Source: Streptococcaceae bacterium
Lineage (GTDB): Bacteria > Bacillota > Bacilli > Lactobacillales > Streptococcaceae
Reading direction: 5' to 3'
Length of the DNA: 64,000 nucleotides
Assembly: GCA_902363395.1 (NCBI GenBank)
Contig: CABIZZ010000001.1
Span: 1,465,950-1,529,949 of the forward strand
Shown: piece after piece, positions 58,146 through 64,000 of the stretch
Layout: each line of letters starts with the position of its first letter
Position numbering within the stretch: position 1 is the stretch's first letter
Made by a program: the position numbers and the translations under genes
Notes under the pieces: generated by a model
What the model saw: the letters and a program-made list of their open reading frames with translations, nothing else
What the model was told of the DNA's origin: nothing
Databases searched by the model: none

Positions 58146-58242
58146 TTTTCCTCCTACGTATCCAGTGATCAATCCCTAAGGCAACAAGGTTTCATCACCA
58201 ATATTACTTTCGATAATTCGTTGATGTGTGTTCAACTTTTTT

Positions 58243-58270
58243 ATTGTAACACAATCCCTCGAAAAATCAA
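58243..58270 (-). promoter_or_regulatory. promoter of the HhH gene
   Basis: On the minus strand TTGATT (58265-58270) and TACAAT (58243-58248) are 16 bases apart with a TGT extension. The transcript would have a leader of about 90 bases. Confidence 0.65.
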
Positions 58271-58326
58271 GTCATTGCACTATTTTCAGCCCAATCCAGC
58301 CAGTAAAAGGCCTTCACAAAGAGCTT

Positions 58327-58581
58327 TTAATAGGTTCTCTCTCCAAACAAGCCATCTGGAAGATCGTGGAACCCTTTCCCCTCGTGGTAGTTAGCAAACT
58401 TCCCTTGAAGGAATTGATAGGCATCCAAGCGACTCTCGTAGCGGATCATAGCTTCCTTGGCCCGCTCGTCCTGATCTTCTTCATAGACCTTCTTGCTTTC
58501 TGTCAGGGCCATCTCATTGATCATGACCTGGGTCTTGATCCAGGCCTCAAATTCTTTCATAAATTCTTTTTCGTAGCTCAT
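58327..58581 (-). CDS. DUF1912 family protein
   Basis: The 84-residue, acidic, helical protein (MSYEKEFMKEFEAWIKTQVM...) matches the streptococcal DUF1912 family as I recall it. No catalytic motif, signal or membrane helix is visible. It follows the DUF438 gene by 2 bases and ends at an imperfect hairpin (AAAAG/CTTTT arms) just downstream. Confidence 0.7.
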   Translation of the reverse strand: MSYEKEFMKEFEAWIKTQVMINEMALTESKKVYEEDQDERAKEAMIRYESRLDAYQFLQGKFANYHEGKGFHDLPDGLFGERTY

Positions 58582-58583
58582 TC

Positions 58584-59933
58584 TTACTCCAATCCTCTAT
58601 AAAATTCACTATCGATCTCCCGATAGGGTTGGATATCCTGGACATATTCCAAGACACCTTGAAAATCTCCTGCTTCATCACGCACTGCCGCATAGGTGAC
58701 ATGGACAAATTTCCCACGTGATTCGGATTTGAACCACATTTCGTACTTGTCTTTTTTCCCTTCTCGAAGCCCCTGCATGATGGCTTTGACCTTCTCCAAA
58801 TATTTTGGCGGGTGACACAATTCGACATTGCGTCCTACCTGCGACGGCGTCCTTTTGAAGATCATCTCCTCAAAGGGCGCTGCATCATTGTAATACTGGA
58901 AGATATCATCCTTATTGACAAAGGTGATCTCCATCGGTAGATGGTTCAAGATCAAATTCGCCTGCTCCACCGATAAAAATCCATGGCCAAAAGCTTGTGG
59001 TTGCTGGCGGTCGGAGCTCTCTTCTTTTTTCTTAGGCGTGAAGGTAATGGTCAATTGTCCCTCAGGAGTCTCAATAACCTGACGGTGCTCCTCGCCTCCA
59101 TCTGAAGAAAGACTGGCCTCACCTGAATCTTCTGACTCTCTTGCTCCTTCTTCCTTGAAGTCCACACGTTTCGGTACCCATTTCTCACTCGGAATGATAA
59201 TGGCATAGCCATAGGCATCGCTTTCCTCCGAGATGGAGAGCCAATCATCCTGAGTAAAGGCCTCCAGCAAAATCATCAAGAGGATCGATTCTTCCTTGAA
59301 GATCATAGCCTCAAACTCTTGTGCAAAGGCTTCAAAGCGCTCTTTGACTTCAGAAATACCAGAATCCGGCAGTTTCTTGGCCGCGTCCATAGTTTTCGCA
59401 AAGAGTTCTCGAATCTGGTCATCCACTCCCCACATGACTTTGGGAGGGGAATCATGCCCATAGCGCTCCATAATGGGAAACATCAGCTCTTCTTTGCGAC
59501 GATAATGCCGGTCAAATTGACCCACCAAGCCCAACTGACGCAAGAGGCCTTTGTGAATCTCCTGGATCATCTCAGGATCCTCCGTCGTCTCATAATTATC
59601 CAGCAAGCGACGGACCCGCATCATAGCGGCCCGAAGGGCTAGATTCTCCTGTTTAAAGATCTGAACCGGATGACCTGGATGTTCGGTATCTGCCACTTCG
59701 ACCCCTTGTACAGCGTTCTTAAAGAGATTAGCATGGACATCGCACAGCTCCATGACATCCTCAAAGGTGATACCTGCATCGGAGTTCATCAGTTCATGCT
59801 CCATGAGGGAAATCTCAATCGCAGACACCTCGCTAAAGGTCGCATCAAAGCGCTCTTGGACCGACTCAGGAGAGGCCCCATGATGAAGCTCTAATAAGAT
59901 GTCTCTCAAGACATGAATTCGTTCATCACTCAT
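58584..59933 (-). CDS. DUF438 protein with hemerythrin-like and PAS domains
   Basis: The 449-residue protein has an N-terminal DUF438 segment (about residues 1-80), a hemerythrin/HHE-like helical bundle (about 90-230, with QFDRHYRRKEELMFPIMERYG and FKEESILLMILLEAF), a Ser/Asp-rich linker (about 255-310) and a C-terminal PAS-like domain (about 325-445). Such proteins are suspected iron- or redox-sensing factors and occur with a DUF1858 gene, as here. It overlaps that gene by 1 base. Confidence 0.85.
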   Translation of the reverse strand: MSDERIHVLRDILLELHHGASPESVQERFDATFSEVSAIEISLMEHELMNSDAGITFEDVMELCDVHANLFKNAVQGVEVADTEHPGHPVQIFKQENLALRAAMMRVRRLLDNYETTEDPEMIQEIHKGLLRQLGLVGQFDRHYRRKEELMFPIMERYGHDSPPKVMWGVDDQIRELFAKTMDAAKKLPDSGISEVKERFEAFAQEFEAMIFKEESILLMILLEAFTQDDWLSISEESDAYGYAIIIPSEKWVPKRVDFKEEGARESEDSGEASLSSDGGEEHRQVIETPEGQLTITFTPKKKEESSDRQQPQAFGHGFLSVEQANLILNHLPMEITFVNKDDIFQYYNDAAPFEEMIFKRTPSQVGRNVELCHPPKYLEKVKAIMQGLREGKKDKYEMWFKSESRGKFVHVTYAAVRDEAGDFQGVLEYVQDIQPYREIDSEFYRGLE

Positions 59934-60166
59934 TAGTCTAGCCCCACTACTTCATAGCCATTGGCCTCTAGCGTTCGCACAATCTTCTCCATAGGAGTAC
60001 CTTCTAATTTTGATCCTTGCTTCAAGGAAACCTTGCGCCCAACTGTATTGCGCATGATCGGATTGGCTAAGGGTTTAAAGCCCAACTCCACCAACAAGTC
60101 CAATACTTCCGGATGTTGATCAATGACTTGAGCAACGGGAATCGATACATCAATTTTATTGTCCAT
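59933..60166 (-). CDS. DUF1858 domain protein
   Basis: The 77-residue protein MDNKIDVSIPVAQVIDQHPEVLDLL... has the DUF1858 pattern (TxxxVLDxxPxxLxxLxxxGF-like), here with LVELGFKPLANPIMRNTVGRKVSL. The domain is often linked to iron-sulfur or hemerythrin proteins. It is translated just before the DUF438 gene; together they look like a small redox module. Function unknown. Confidence 0.8.
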   Translation of the reverse strand: MDNKIDVSIPVAQVIDQHPEVLDLLVELGFKPLANPIMRNTVGRKVSLKQGSKLEGTPMEKIVRTLEANGYEVVGLD

Positions 60167-60208
60167 CTTTCACTCTCACATTCTTCTCTCATCTAAGCTC
60201 CTAGGAAT

Positions 60209-60280
60209 CTAACGCTCCTCCTGGGAAAGCTCTTCGGCTCTCTGATTGGCCTTCTCATACATGATTTCCCAAATATCCAT
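60209..60280 (-). CDS. possible 23-residue small ORF
   Basis: A short frame reads MDIWEIMYEKANQRAEELSQ then EER and stop, with a codon pattern like real genes and an amphipathic helix. It lies between rlmCD and the DUF1858 gene. No good ribosome binding site is seen. It may be a leader or real microprotein; it is offered as a candidate only. Confidence 0.3.
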   Translation of the reverse strand: MDIWEIMYEKANQRAEELSQEER

Positions 60281-60297
60281 TGTTGATTCTTATTCGA

Positions 60298-61653
60298 TTA
60301 AGCTTTCTTGACCAATTTCACCACAGCCTCTGTCCGTGCTGTATGAGGAAACATATCCACTGACTGGATGTAGACGACATCATACACCTTGGTCAAGTCC
60401 ACGAGGTCCCGCGCCAGGGTAGAAACATTACAAGAAACATAGACCATCTTTTGAGGGGCATAGCGCAGCAAGGTGTCAATCAATTGAACCCCCAGTCCTG
60501 TCCGTGGCGGGTCCACAATGACTGCATCTGCTCGATAGCCTTCCTTGTACCAACGAGGAATAATTTCCTCAGCCGTCCCAGCTTCATAGTGCGTATTATC
60601 AAATCCCATCTGCTTAGCATTGTACTTGGCATCCTCAATCGCTTCAGGGATAATGTCCATCCCCCGGACACTCTTGACCTTGTCCGCAAAGGCAAAACCA
60701 ATGGTCCCAACCCCGCAGTAGGCATCAATCAAATGATCCTCTGGGGATACATCTAAGGCCTTGACAGCTTCACTATAGAGGACTTCGGTCTGCTCAGGAT
60801 TCAACTGGTAAAAGGCCCGAGGAGACAAGGAAAATTCATAATCCAAGACCCCTTCTCGAATGGTCTCCTGTCCCCAAATAATCTGTGTCTTCTCTCCATA
60901 GATCTCGCTAGATTTGGAGGTATTCAGATTGACTGCCACCGTCACAATTTCAGGGTGTTTTTCTACCAAATCCGCGACCAAGTCTGTTAAATTGATTTGC
61001 CGACTTGTCACCACGATCATTTGGACTTGACCAGACTTGCGAGCCCGGCGCACCATGATGGTTCGAACACCCAATTGCTTCCGATCATCTGAAATGGGAA
61101 TCTGGTAGTAGGTCAATAACTCCGCTACATGGTTAGCGATTTCCTGAATGACCGGATCCTGGACCAGACAGTCCCTTAATTCCACCAAATAATGGGAATT
61201 TTGGGCGTACAAACCAGCCTTGACCTGCCCCTTAAATTTACGCGTCTGAAATTGAAGTTTAGCCCGATAATACTGTGGTTTTTCCATCCCAAGCGTCGGA
61301 TGGATCAGATAATTTTCATAGCCCTTAGGAGCATATTTTTTCAAGGCCTGCTGCAGCAAGTCCGTTTTGAACTCCAACTGCTTGCTGTACTTCAGATGCA
61401 TGATTTGGCAGCCCCCACAGGTCTCATAGATATCACAGGTTGGCGTTACCCGATACTTGGAAGCCTTGTTGACAGACAAGAGCTTGGCTTCTGCAAAGTT
61501 CTTTCGAATCGCAGTAATTTGGCAAAAGACATCTTCGCCCTTTAAAGCCCCAGGCACAAAGACTAAGATCTTCTTGTAAAAGCCAATCCCTTCTCCATTA
61601 ATTCCCATTCGCTTGATTTTCAAAGGAATTCTTTGTTTAACTTTTAGATTCAT
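60298..61653 (-). CDS. rlmCD: 23S rRNA (uracil-5)-methyltransferase RlmCD
   Basis: The 451-residue RumA/TrmA-family enzyme has an N-terminal TRAM domain (residues 1-60), the iron-sulfur motif [14 protein letters not shown] near residue 75, SAM site [13 protein letters not shown] near residue 310 and catalytic cysteine in [13 protein letters not shown] near residue 410. In streptococci this single enzyme makes m5U747 and m5U1939. The -10 element lies 6 bases from the ATG, so the mRNA should be leaderless. Confidence 0.92.
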   Translation of the reverse strand: MNLKVKQRIPLKIKRMGINGEGIGFYKKILVFVPGALKGEDVFCQITAIRKNFAEAKLLSVNKASKYRVTPTCDIYETCGGCQIMHLKYSKQLEFKTDLLQQALKKYAPKGYENYLIHPTLGMEKPQYYRAKLQFQTRKFKGQVKAGLYAQNSHYLVELRDCLVQDPVIQEIANHVAELLTYYQIPISDDRKQLGVRTIMVRRARKSGQVQMIVVTSRQINLTDLVADLVEKHPEIVTVAVNLNTSKSSEIYGEKTQIIWGQETIREGVLDYEFSLSPRAFYQLNPEQTEVLYSEAVKALDVSPEDHLIDAYCGVGTIGFAFADKVKSVRGMDIIPEAIEDAKYNAKQMGFDNTHYEAGTAEEIIPRWYKEGYRADAVIVDPPRTGLGVQLIDTLLRYAPQKMVYVSCNVSTLARDLVDLTKVYDVVYIQSVDMFPHTARTEAVVKLVKKA

Positions 61654-61659
61654 ATGTCT

Positions 61660-61668
61660 ATTATACCA
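61660..61668 (-). promoter_or_regulatory. extended -10 promoter of rlmCD, abutting the start
   Basis: The minus strand reads TGGTATAAT, and only AGACAT separates it from the rlmCD ATG. No Shine-Dalgarno sequence is present. Confidence 0.6.
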
Positions 61669-61744
61669 TGTAGTTTCTCATTCGTTTAGAATATGATAGA
61701 ATTGAAAAGAAAAACAAGGAATTACAGATATTTCTCAATTAGAA

Positions 61745-61752
61745 TACGAATT
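61745..61752 (+). promoter_or_regulatory. candidate ComX/SigX box upstream of recX
   Basis: TACGAATT followed by ATATA repeats exactly the 13-mer found before cilC. It lies 58 bases before the recX ATG and matches the competence box at 7 of 8 positions. Confidence 0.5.
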
Positions 61753-61810
61753 ATATAGAGAGAAAGATTGATCATAACCCCCAAAAAAATCGAAACGAAA
61801 CAGGAAACCT

Positions 61811-62587
61811 ATGAAAATCACCAAATTAGAAAAGAAAAAACGTCTCTACCTTCTAGAGCTTGATCAAGCCGAATCCCTCTACATTACAGAAGACACCATC
61901 GTCCGCTTCATGCTCTCACGAGATAAAGAAATTAGCCAGGAAGAACTCAAGGAAATCCAAACTTTTGCCCAGCTTTCCCATGCTAAGAATTTAGCCCTTT
62001 ATCACCTTTCTTTTAAGGCCCGTACAGCTCGCGAAGTTCGCGACTACTTAGCCAAGCATAAAATCGACGAATCCACTATTGAAACTGTCATAAACGCCTT
62101 AAAAGAAGACAAATGGATCGACGACTTGGCCTATACTCGGGCTATCTTTCAATCCAATCACCTCTCAGGTGACAAGGGCCCCTATCTCCTCAAGCAAAAG
62201 CTCATTCAAAAAGGAGTCTCTTCCCACTATATAGATCAGATCACCTCAGAATTTGATTTTTCCGAGGTAGCTCAACGAACTGCCCAAAAATTAGCCAAAC
62301 AATACGCTAAAAAACTTCCACCAAGAGCCTTAAAAGATAAAATCACTCAAAATCTCATCAATAAAGGCTTTAGTTATGAAGTTGCTAAGCACTCCTATCA
62401 CCAATTAGACATCGAGCAAGATGAAGAACAAACACTCGACCTGATTATGAAGGAACTAGAAAAACAGCACCAGAAATACTCACGAAAATATGAGGGCTAC
62501 GAACTCAAACAACGCCTCACTCAAGCACTTGCTCGCAAAGGCTACGACTACTCTGACATTTCTACAGCTCTTCGCGAATTCCTTTAA
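61811..62587 (+). CDS. recX: recombination regulator RecX
   Basis: The 258-residue protein is built of three-helix RecX repeats, with [22 protein letters not shown], the segment [40 protein letters not shown] and [20 protein letters not shown]. RecX binds RecA filaments and limits their growth. It diverges from rlmCD. A possible competence-sigma promoter precedes it. Confidence 0.92.
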   Translation: MKITKLEKKKRLYLLELDQAESLYITEDTIVRFMLSRDKEISQEELKEIQTFAQLSHAKNLALYHLSFKARTAREVRDYLAKHKIDESTIETVINALKEDKWIDDLAYTRAIFQSNHLSGDKGPYLLKQKLIQKGVSSHYIDQITSEFDFSEVAQRTAQKLAKQYAKKLPPRALKDKITQNLINKGFSYEVAKHSYHQLDIEQDEEQTLDLIMKELEKQHQKYSRKYEGYELKQRLTQALARKGYDYSDISTALREFL

Positions 62588-62627
62588 ATAAAAATTCATA
62601 TGAAAATCCCTTATTTTCATGAAAATA

Positions 62628-62636
62628 TGATACAAT
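62628..62636 (+). promoter_or_regulatory. extended -10 promoter of the DUF402 gene
   Basis: TGATACAAT lies 38 bases before the DUF402 ATG. A hairpin (TTCAT-GAAAAT pairing with ATTTTC-ATGAA) overlaps its upstream side and may end recX transcription. Confidence 0.45.
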
Positions 62637-62674
62637 ATAGAGGATGTACTTAGATTGTAGAAAGTTGGTAAGTT

Positions 62675-63208
62675 ATGAAACTACCTAAAGAAGGCGACTT
62701 TATTACAATTCAAAGTTATAAACATGATGGAAGTCTCCACCGAACGTGGCGAGACACCATGGTACTAAAAACTACGGAAAACGCACTGATCGGCGTCAAT
62801 GATCATACTCTCGTTACAGAGAGCGATGGTAGAAGATGGATTACAAGAGAGCCAGCAATCGTTTACTTTCATAAGAAGTATTGGTTCAATATCATCGCTA
62901 TGATCCGCGATAATGAAGTGTCCTACTATTGTAATCTAGCCAGTCCATTTTATATGGATCAAGAGGCACTAAAGTATATTGATTATGATCTTGATGTCAA
63001 AGTTTTTCCTGGTGGTGATAAGAAACTGCTGGACGTAGAAGAATACGAACAGCACAAACGTAAAATGAACTATTCAGATGACATTGACTTTATCCTAAAA
63101 GAAAATGTCAAAATCCTTGTAGATTGGATTAACAGTCAATTAGGTCCTTTCTCTGAGGAATACATCAAAATTTGGTACAACCGTTATGTTGAACTGCGAA
63201 ATAAATAA
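62675..63208 (+). CDS. DUF402 family protein
   Basis: The 177-residue protein ([32 protein letters not shown]...) has the DUF402 beta-barrel core with [24 protein letters not shown] and [25 protein letters not shown], acidic residues typical of the metal-dependent family. S. aureus Ntdp, a DUF402 protein, hydrolyses nucleoside tri- and diphosphates, so a similar activity is likely. Confidence 0.85.
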   Translation: MKLPKEGDFITIQSYKHDGSLHRTWRDTMVLKTTENALIGVNDHTLVTESDGRRWITREPAIVYFHKKYWFNIIAMIRDNEVSYYCNLASPFYMDQEALKYIDYDLDVKVFPGGDKKLLDVEEYEQHKRKMNYSDDIDFILKENVKILVDWINSQLGPFSEEYIKIWYNRYVELRNK

Positions 63209-63213
63209 AGTTG

Positions 63214-63237
63214 AAAAGAGCGAAAGCTCTTTTTTTC
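63214..63237 (+). terminator. terminator of the DUF402 gene
   Basis: AAAAGAGC pairs with GCTCTTTT over a stable GAAA tetraloop, followed by TTT. Confidence 0.9.
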
Positions 63238-63248
63238 GAACCTAATAC

Positions 63249-63283
63249 TTGCAATATCCATCTAAAACAAGTACTATGTACTT
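63249..63283 (+). promoter_or_regulatory. promoter of the DUF960 gene with a palindrome over the -10
   Basis: TTGCAA (63249-63254) and TACTAT (63272-63277) are 17 bases apart. The -10 is the core of AAGTACTATGTACTT (63269-63283), a perfect 6-3-6 palindrome that could be an operator. Confidence 0.55.
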
Positions 63284-63307
63284 AATAAAAAGAGGAAGGG
63301 AGATACT

Positions 63308-63625
63308 ATGGCGTTTACAAATACTCGAGGTCGCTATGCTAGTTTTGGAGTTATGACCAGTTTACCAGACGATATTATTGATAGTTTCTGGTATGTCATT
63401 GACAACTACCTCAAACATGTCTATCCCTTAAACTCCGTTCTAAAATTTGAACTCATCAATCGAAAAGGAAAAACAACTTTACGGTTCAGTCAAAAAGACT
63501 TCCCCTTAGAAATTGCAGTTGATTTCCTTATTCCCTTCGACCCCTATTATCCAAGACAAGTCAGAATTGTCGATAATAAGGGACGAGAAACCATCATGCT
63601 GATTGACGAATACCAATTGTTATAA
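63308..63625 (+). CDS. DUF960 family protein
   Basis: The 105-residue protein (MAFTNTRGRYASFGVMTSLPDDIIDSFW...) fits the small DUF960 family of Firmicutes, with an alternating strand/helix pattern and no membrane segment. Function unknown. An AGGAAGGGAG ribosome binding site precedes the ATG, and a strong terminator follows. Confidence 0.8.
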   Translation: MAFTNTRGRYASFGVMTSLPDDIIDSFWYVIDNYLKHVYPLNSVLKFELINRKGKTTLRFSQKDFPLEIAVDFLIPFDPYYPRQVRIVDNKGRETIMLIDEYQLL

Positions 63626-63628
63626 AAG

Positions 63629-63652
63629 AAAAAGGCCACACGGCCTTTTTTT
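63629..63652 (+). terminator. terminator of the DUF960 gene
   Basis: AAAAAGGCC pairs with GGCCTTTTT over a 4-base loop, then further T residues. Confidence 0.9.
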
Positions 63653-63662
63653 GTTACAAACA

Positions 63663-63687
63663 AAATAAAAAAGGTCATCTGACCTTT
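63663..63687 (-). terminator. terminator of the tRNA transcript
   Basis: AAAGGTCA and TGACCTTT form a stem with a two-base centre. On the minus strand it is followed by TTTTTATTTT. Confidence 0.8.
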
Positions 63688-63695
63688 CTACTCTA

Positions 63696-63769
63696 TCGGG
63701 AAGACAGGATTCGAACCTGCGACACCTTGGTCCCAAACCAAGTACTCTACCAAGCTGAGCTACTTCCCG
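63696..63769 (-). tRNA. tRNA-Pro (anticodon UGG)
   Basis: On the minus strand a 74-nt cloverleaf begins CGGGAAGTAGCTCAGC, has the anticodon loop TTTGGGA flanked by CTTGG/CCAAG, the T-arm GGTTCGAATCC and acceptor CTTCCCG plus A. The CCA end is not encoded. Confidence 0.96.
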
Positions 63770-63788
63770 AACTAAAGCTTACGCTTTA

Positions 63789-63862
63789 TGCACCCTAGAG
63801 GAGTCGAACCTCTAACCGCCTGATTCGTAGTCAGGTACTCTATCCAGTTGAGCTAAGGGTGC
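63789..63862 (-). tRNA. tRNA-Arg (anticodon ACG), copy 1
   Basis: On the minus strand a 74-nt cloverleaf begins GCACCCTTAGCTCAACTGG, has anticodon loop CTACGAA flanked by CCTGA/TCAGG, T-arm GGTTCGACTCC and acceptor AGGGTGC plus A. Confidence 0.96.
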
Positions 63863-63898
63863 TCGTTTCTATTCAATTGCTACACAGTCTTGCGACCA

Positions 63899-63972
63899 TG
63901 CACCCTAGAGGAGTCGAACCTCTAACCGCCTGATTCGTAGTCAGGTACTCTATCCAGTTGAGCTAAGGGTGC
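63899..63972 (-). tRNA. tRNA-Arg (anticodon ACG), copy 2
   Basis: All 74 bases are identical to copy 1, which starts 36 bases away. The flanking sequence differs except for a few bases. Confidence 0.96.
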
Positions 63973-64000
63973 TTCTTCTCCAACCTAAGTCTATGCCGAG

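Overview
The window is chromosomal DNA of a Streptococcus, most likely an oral species of the mitis/sanguinis/parasanguinis type. The evidence is the streptococcal gene order xseA-xseB-ispA-tlyA-argR-recN, the cell-division block murD-murG-divIB ... ftsA-ftsZ-yggS-sepF-ylmG-ylmH-divIVA followed by a T-box controlled ileS, a Dpr ferritin behind a PerR-type box, a competence-type promoter before a prepilin peptidase gene, and the ccdA-etrX-msrAB-two-component locus known from pneumococcus. The species cannot be fixed from this window. Most genes lie on the minus strand.

Layout. Positions 1-9650 (minus): the end of an HU gene, degV, a long operon (exonuclease VII, prenyl synthase, TlyA, ArgR, RecN, a calcineurin-like phosphatase), NAD(P)H-hydrate repair, folD and a small DUF1797 gene. 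Positions 9780-13250 (plus): clpE with promoter and CtsR operator, a structured intergenic repeat, a Nudix hydrolase and a DUF1827 gene. Positions 13290-28400 (minus): ileS with T-box, the division and envelope cluster, and typA. Positions 28571-35531: rsuA-like gene, DUF4190, rhodanese, yqgQ, dpr, the competence peptidase cilC, an isolated trpB with its own tryptophan-type T-box, vanZ-rlmN-yutD. Positions 35650-41150 (minus): an extracytoplasmic methionine-sulfoxide repair locus, ccdA, a methionine-rich repeat lipoprotein, etrX, msrAB, and a YesN/YesM-type two-component pair. Positions 41154-43268: sepM, coaD, rsmD.

Positions 43385-53700 form the accessory region. It holds an SOS mutagenesis cassette (HdiR-type self-cleaving repressor, UmuC-type polymerase, two small genes), then a probable type II restriction-modification pair, then a 1491-residue STAND-type NTPase with a probable N-terminal PD-(D/E)xK (QxK variant) nuclease. 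The last has the architecture of Avs-type antiphage sensors and is clearly more AT-rich than its neighbours. Together these look like a defence island inserted between the SOS cassette and valS.

Positions 53700-64000: valS, which appears to share a T-box leader with a P-loop kinase and a GNAT acetyltransferase gene; an HhH protein; DUF1912, DUF438 and DUF1858 genes; rlmCD; recX with a possible competence-sigma box; DUF402 and DUF960 genes; and a tRNA-Pro plus two identical tRNA-Arg genes. No CRISPR array, insertion sequence, rRNA or phage structural gene was seen.

The two strongest leads are the methionine-rich lipoprotein embedded in the MsrAB locus (candidate sacrificial oxidant sink) and the large STAND/nuclease protein. 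Next are a shared competence-type promoter 13-mer before both cilC and recX, and three genes whose -10 element lies so near the start codon that their mRNAs should be leaderless or nearly so. All functional statements are from reading sequence and family knowledge; no database search was run.
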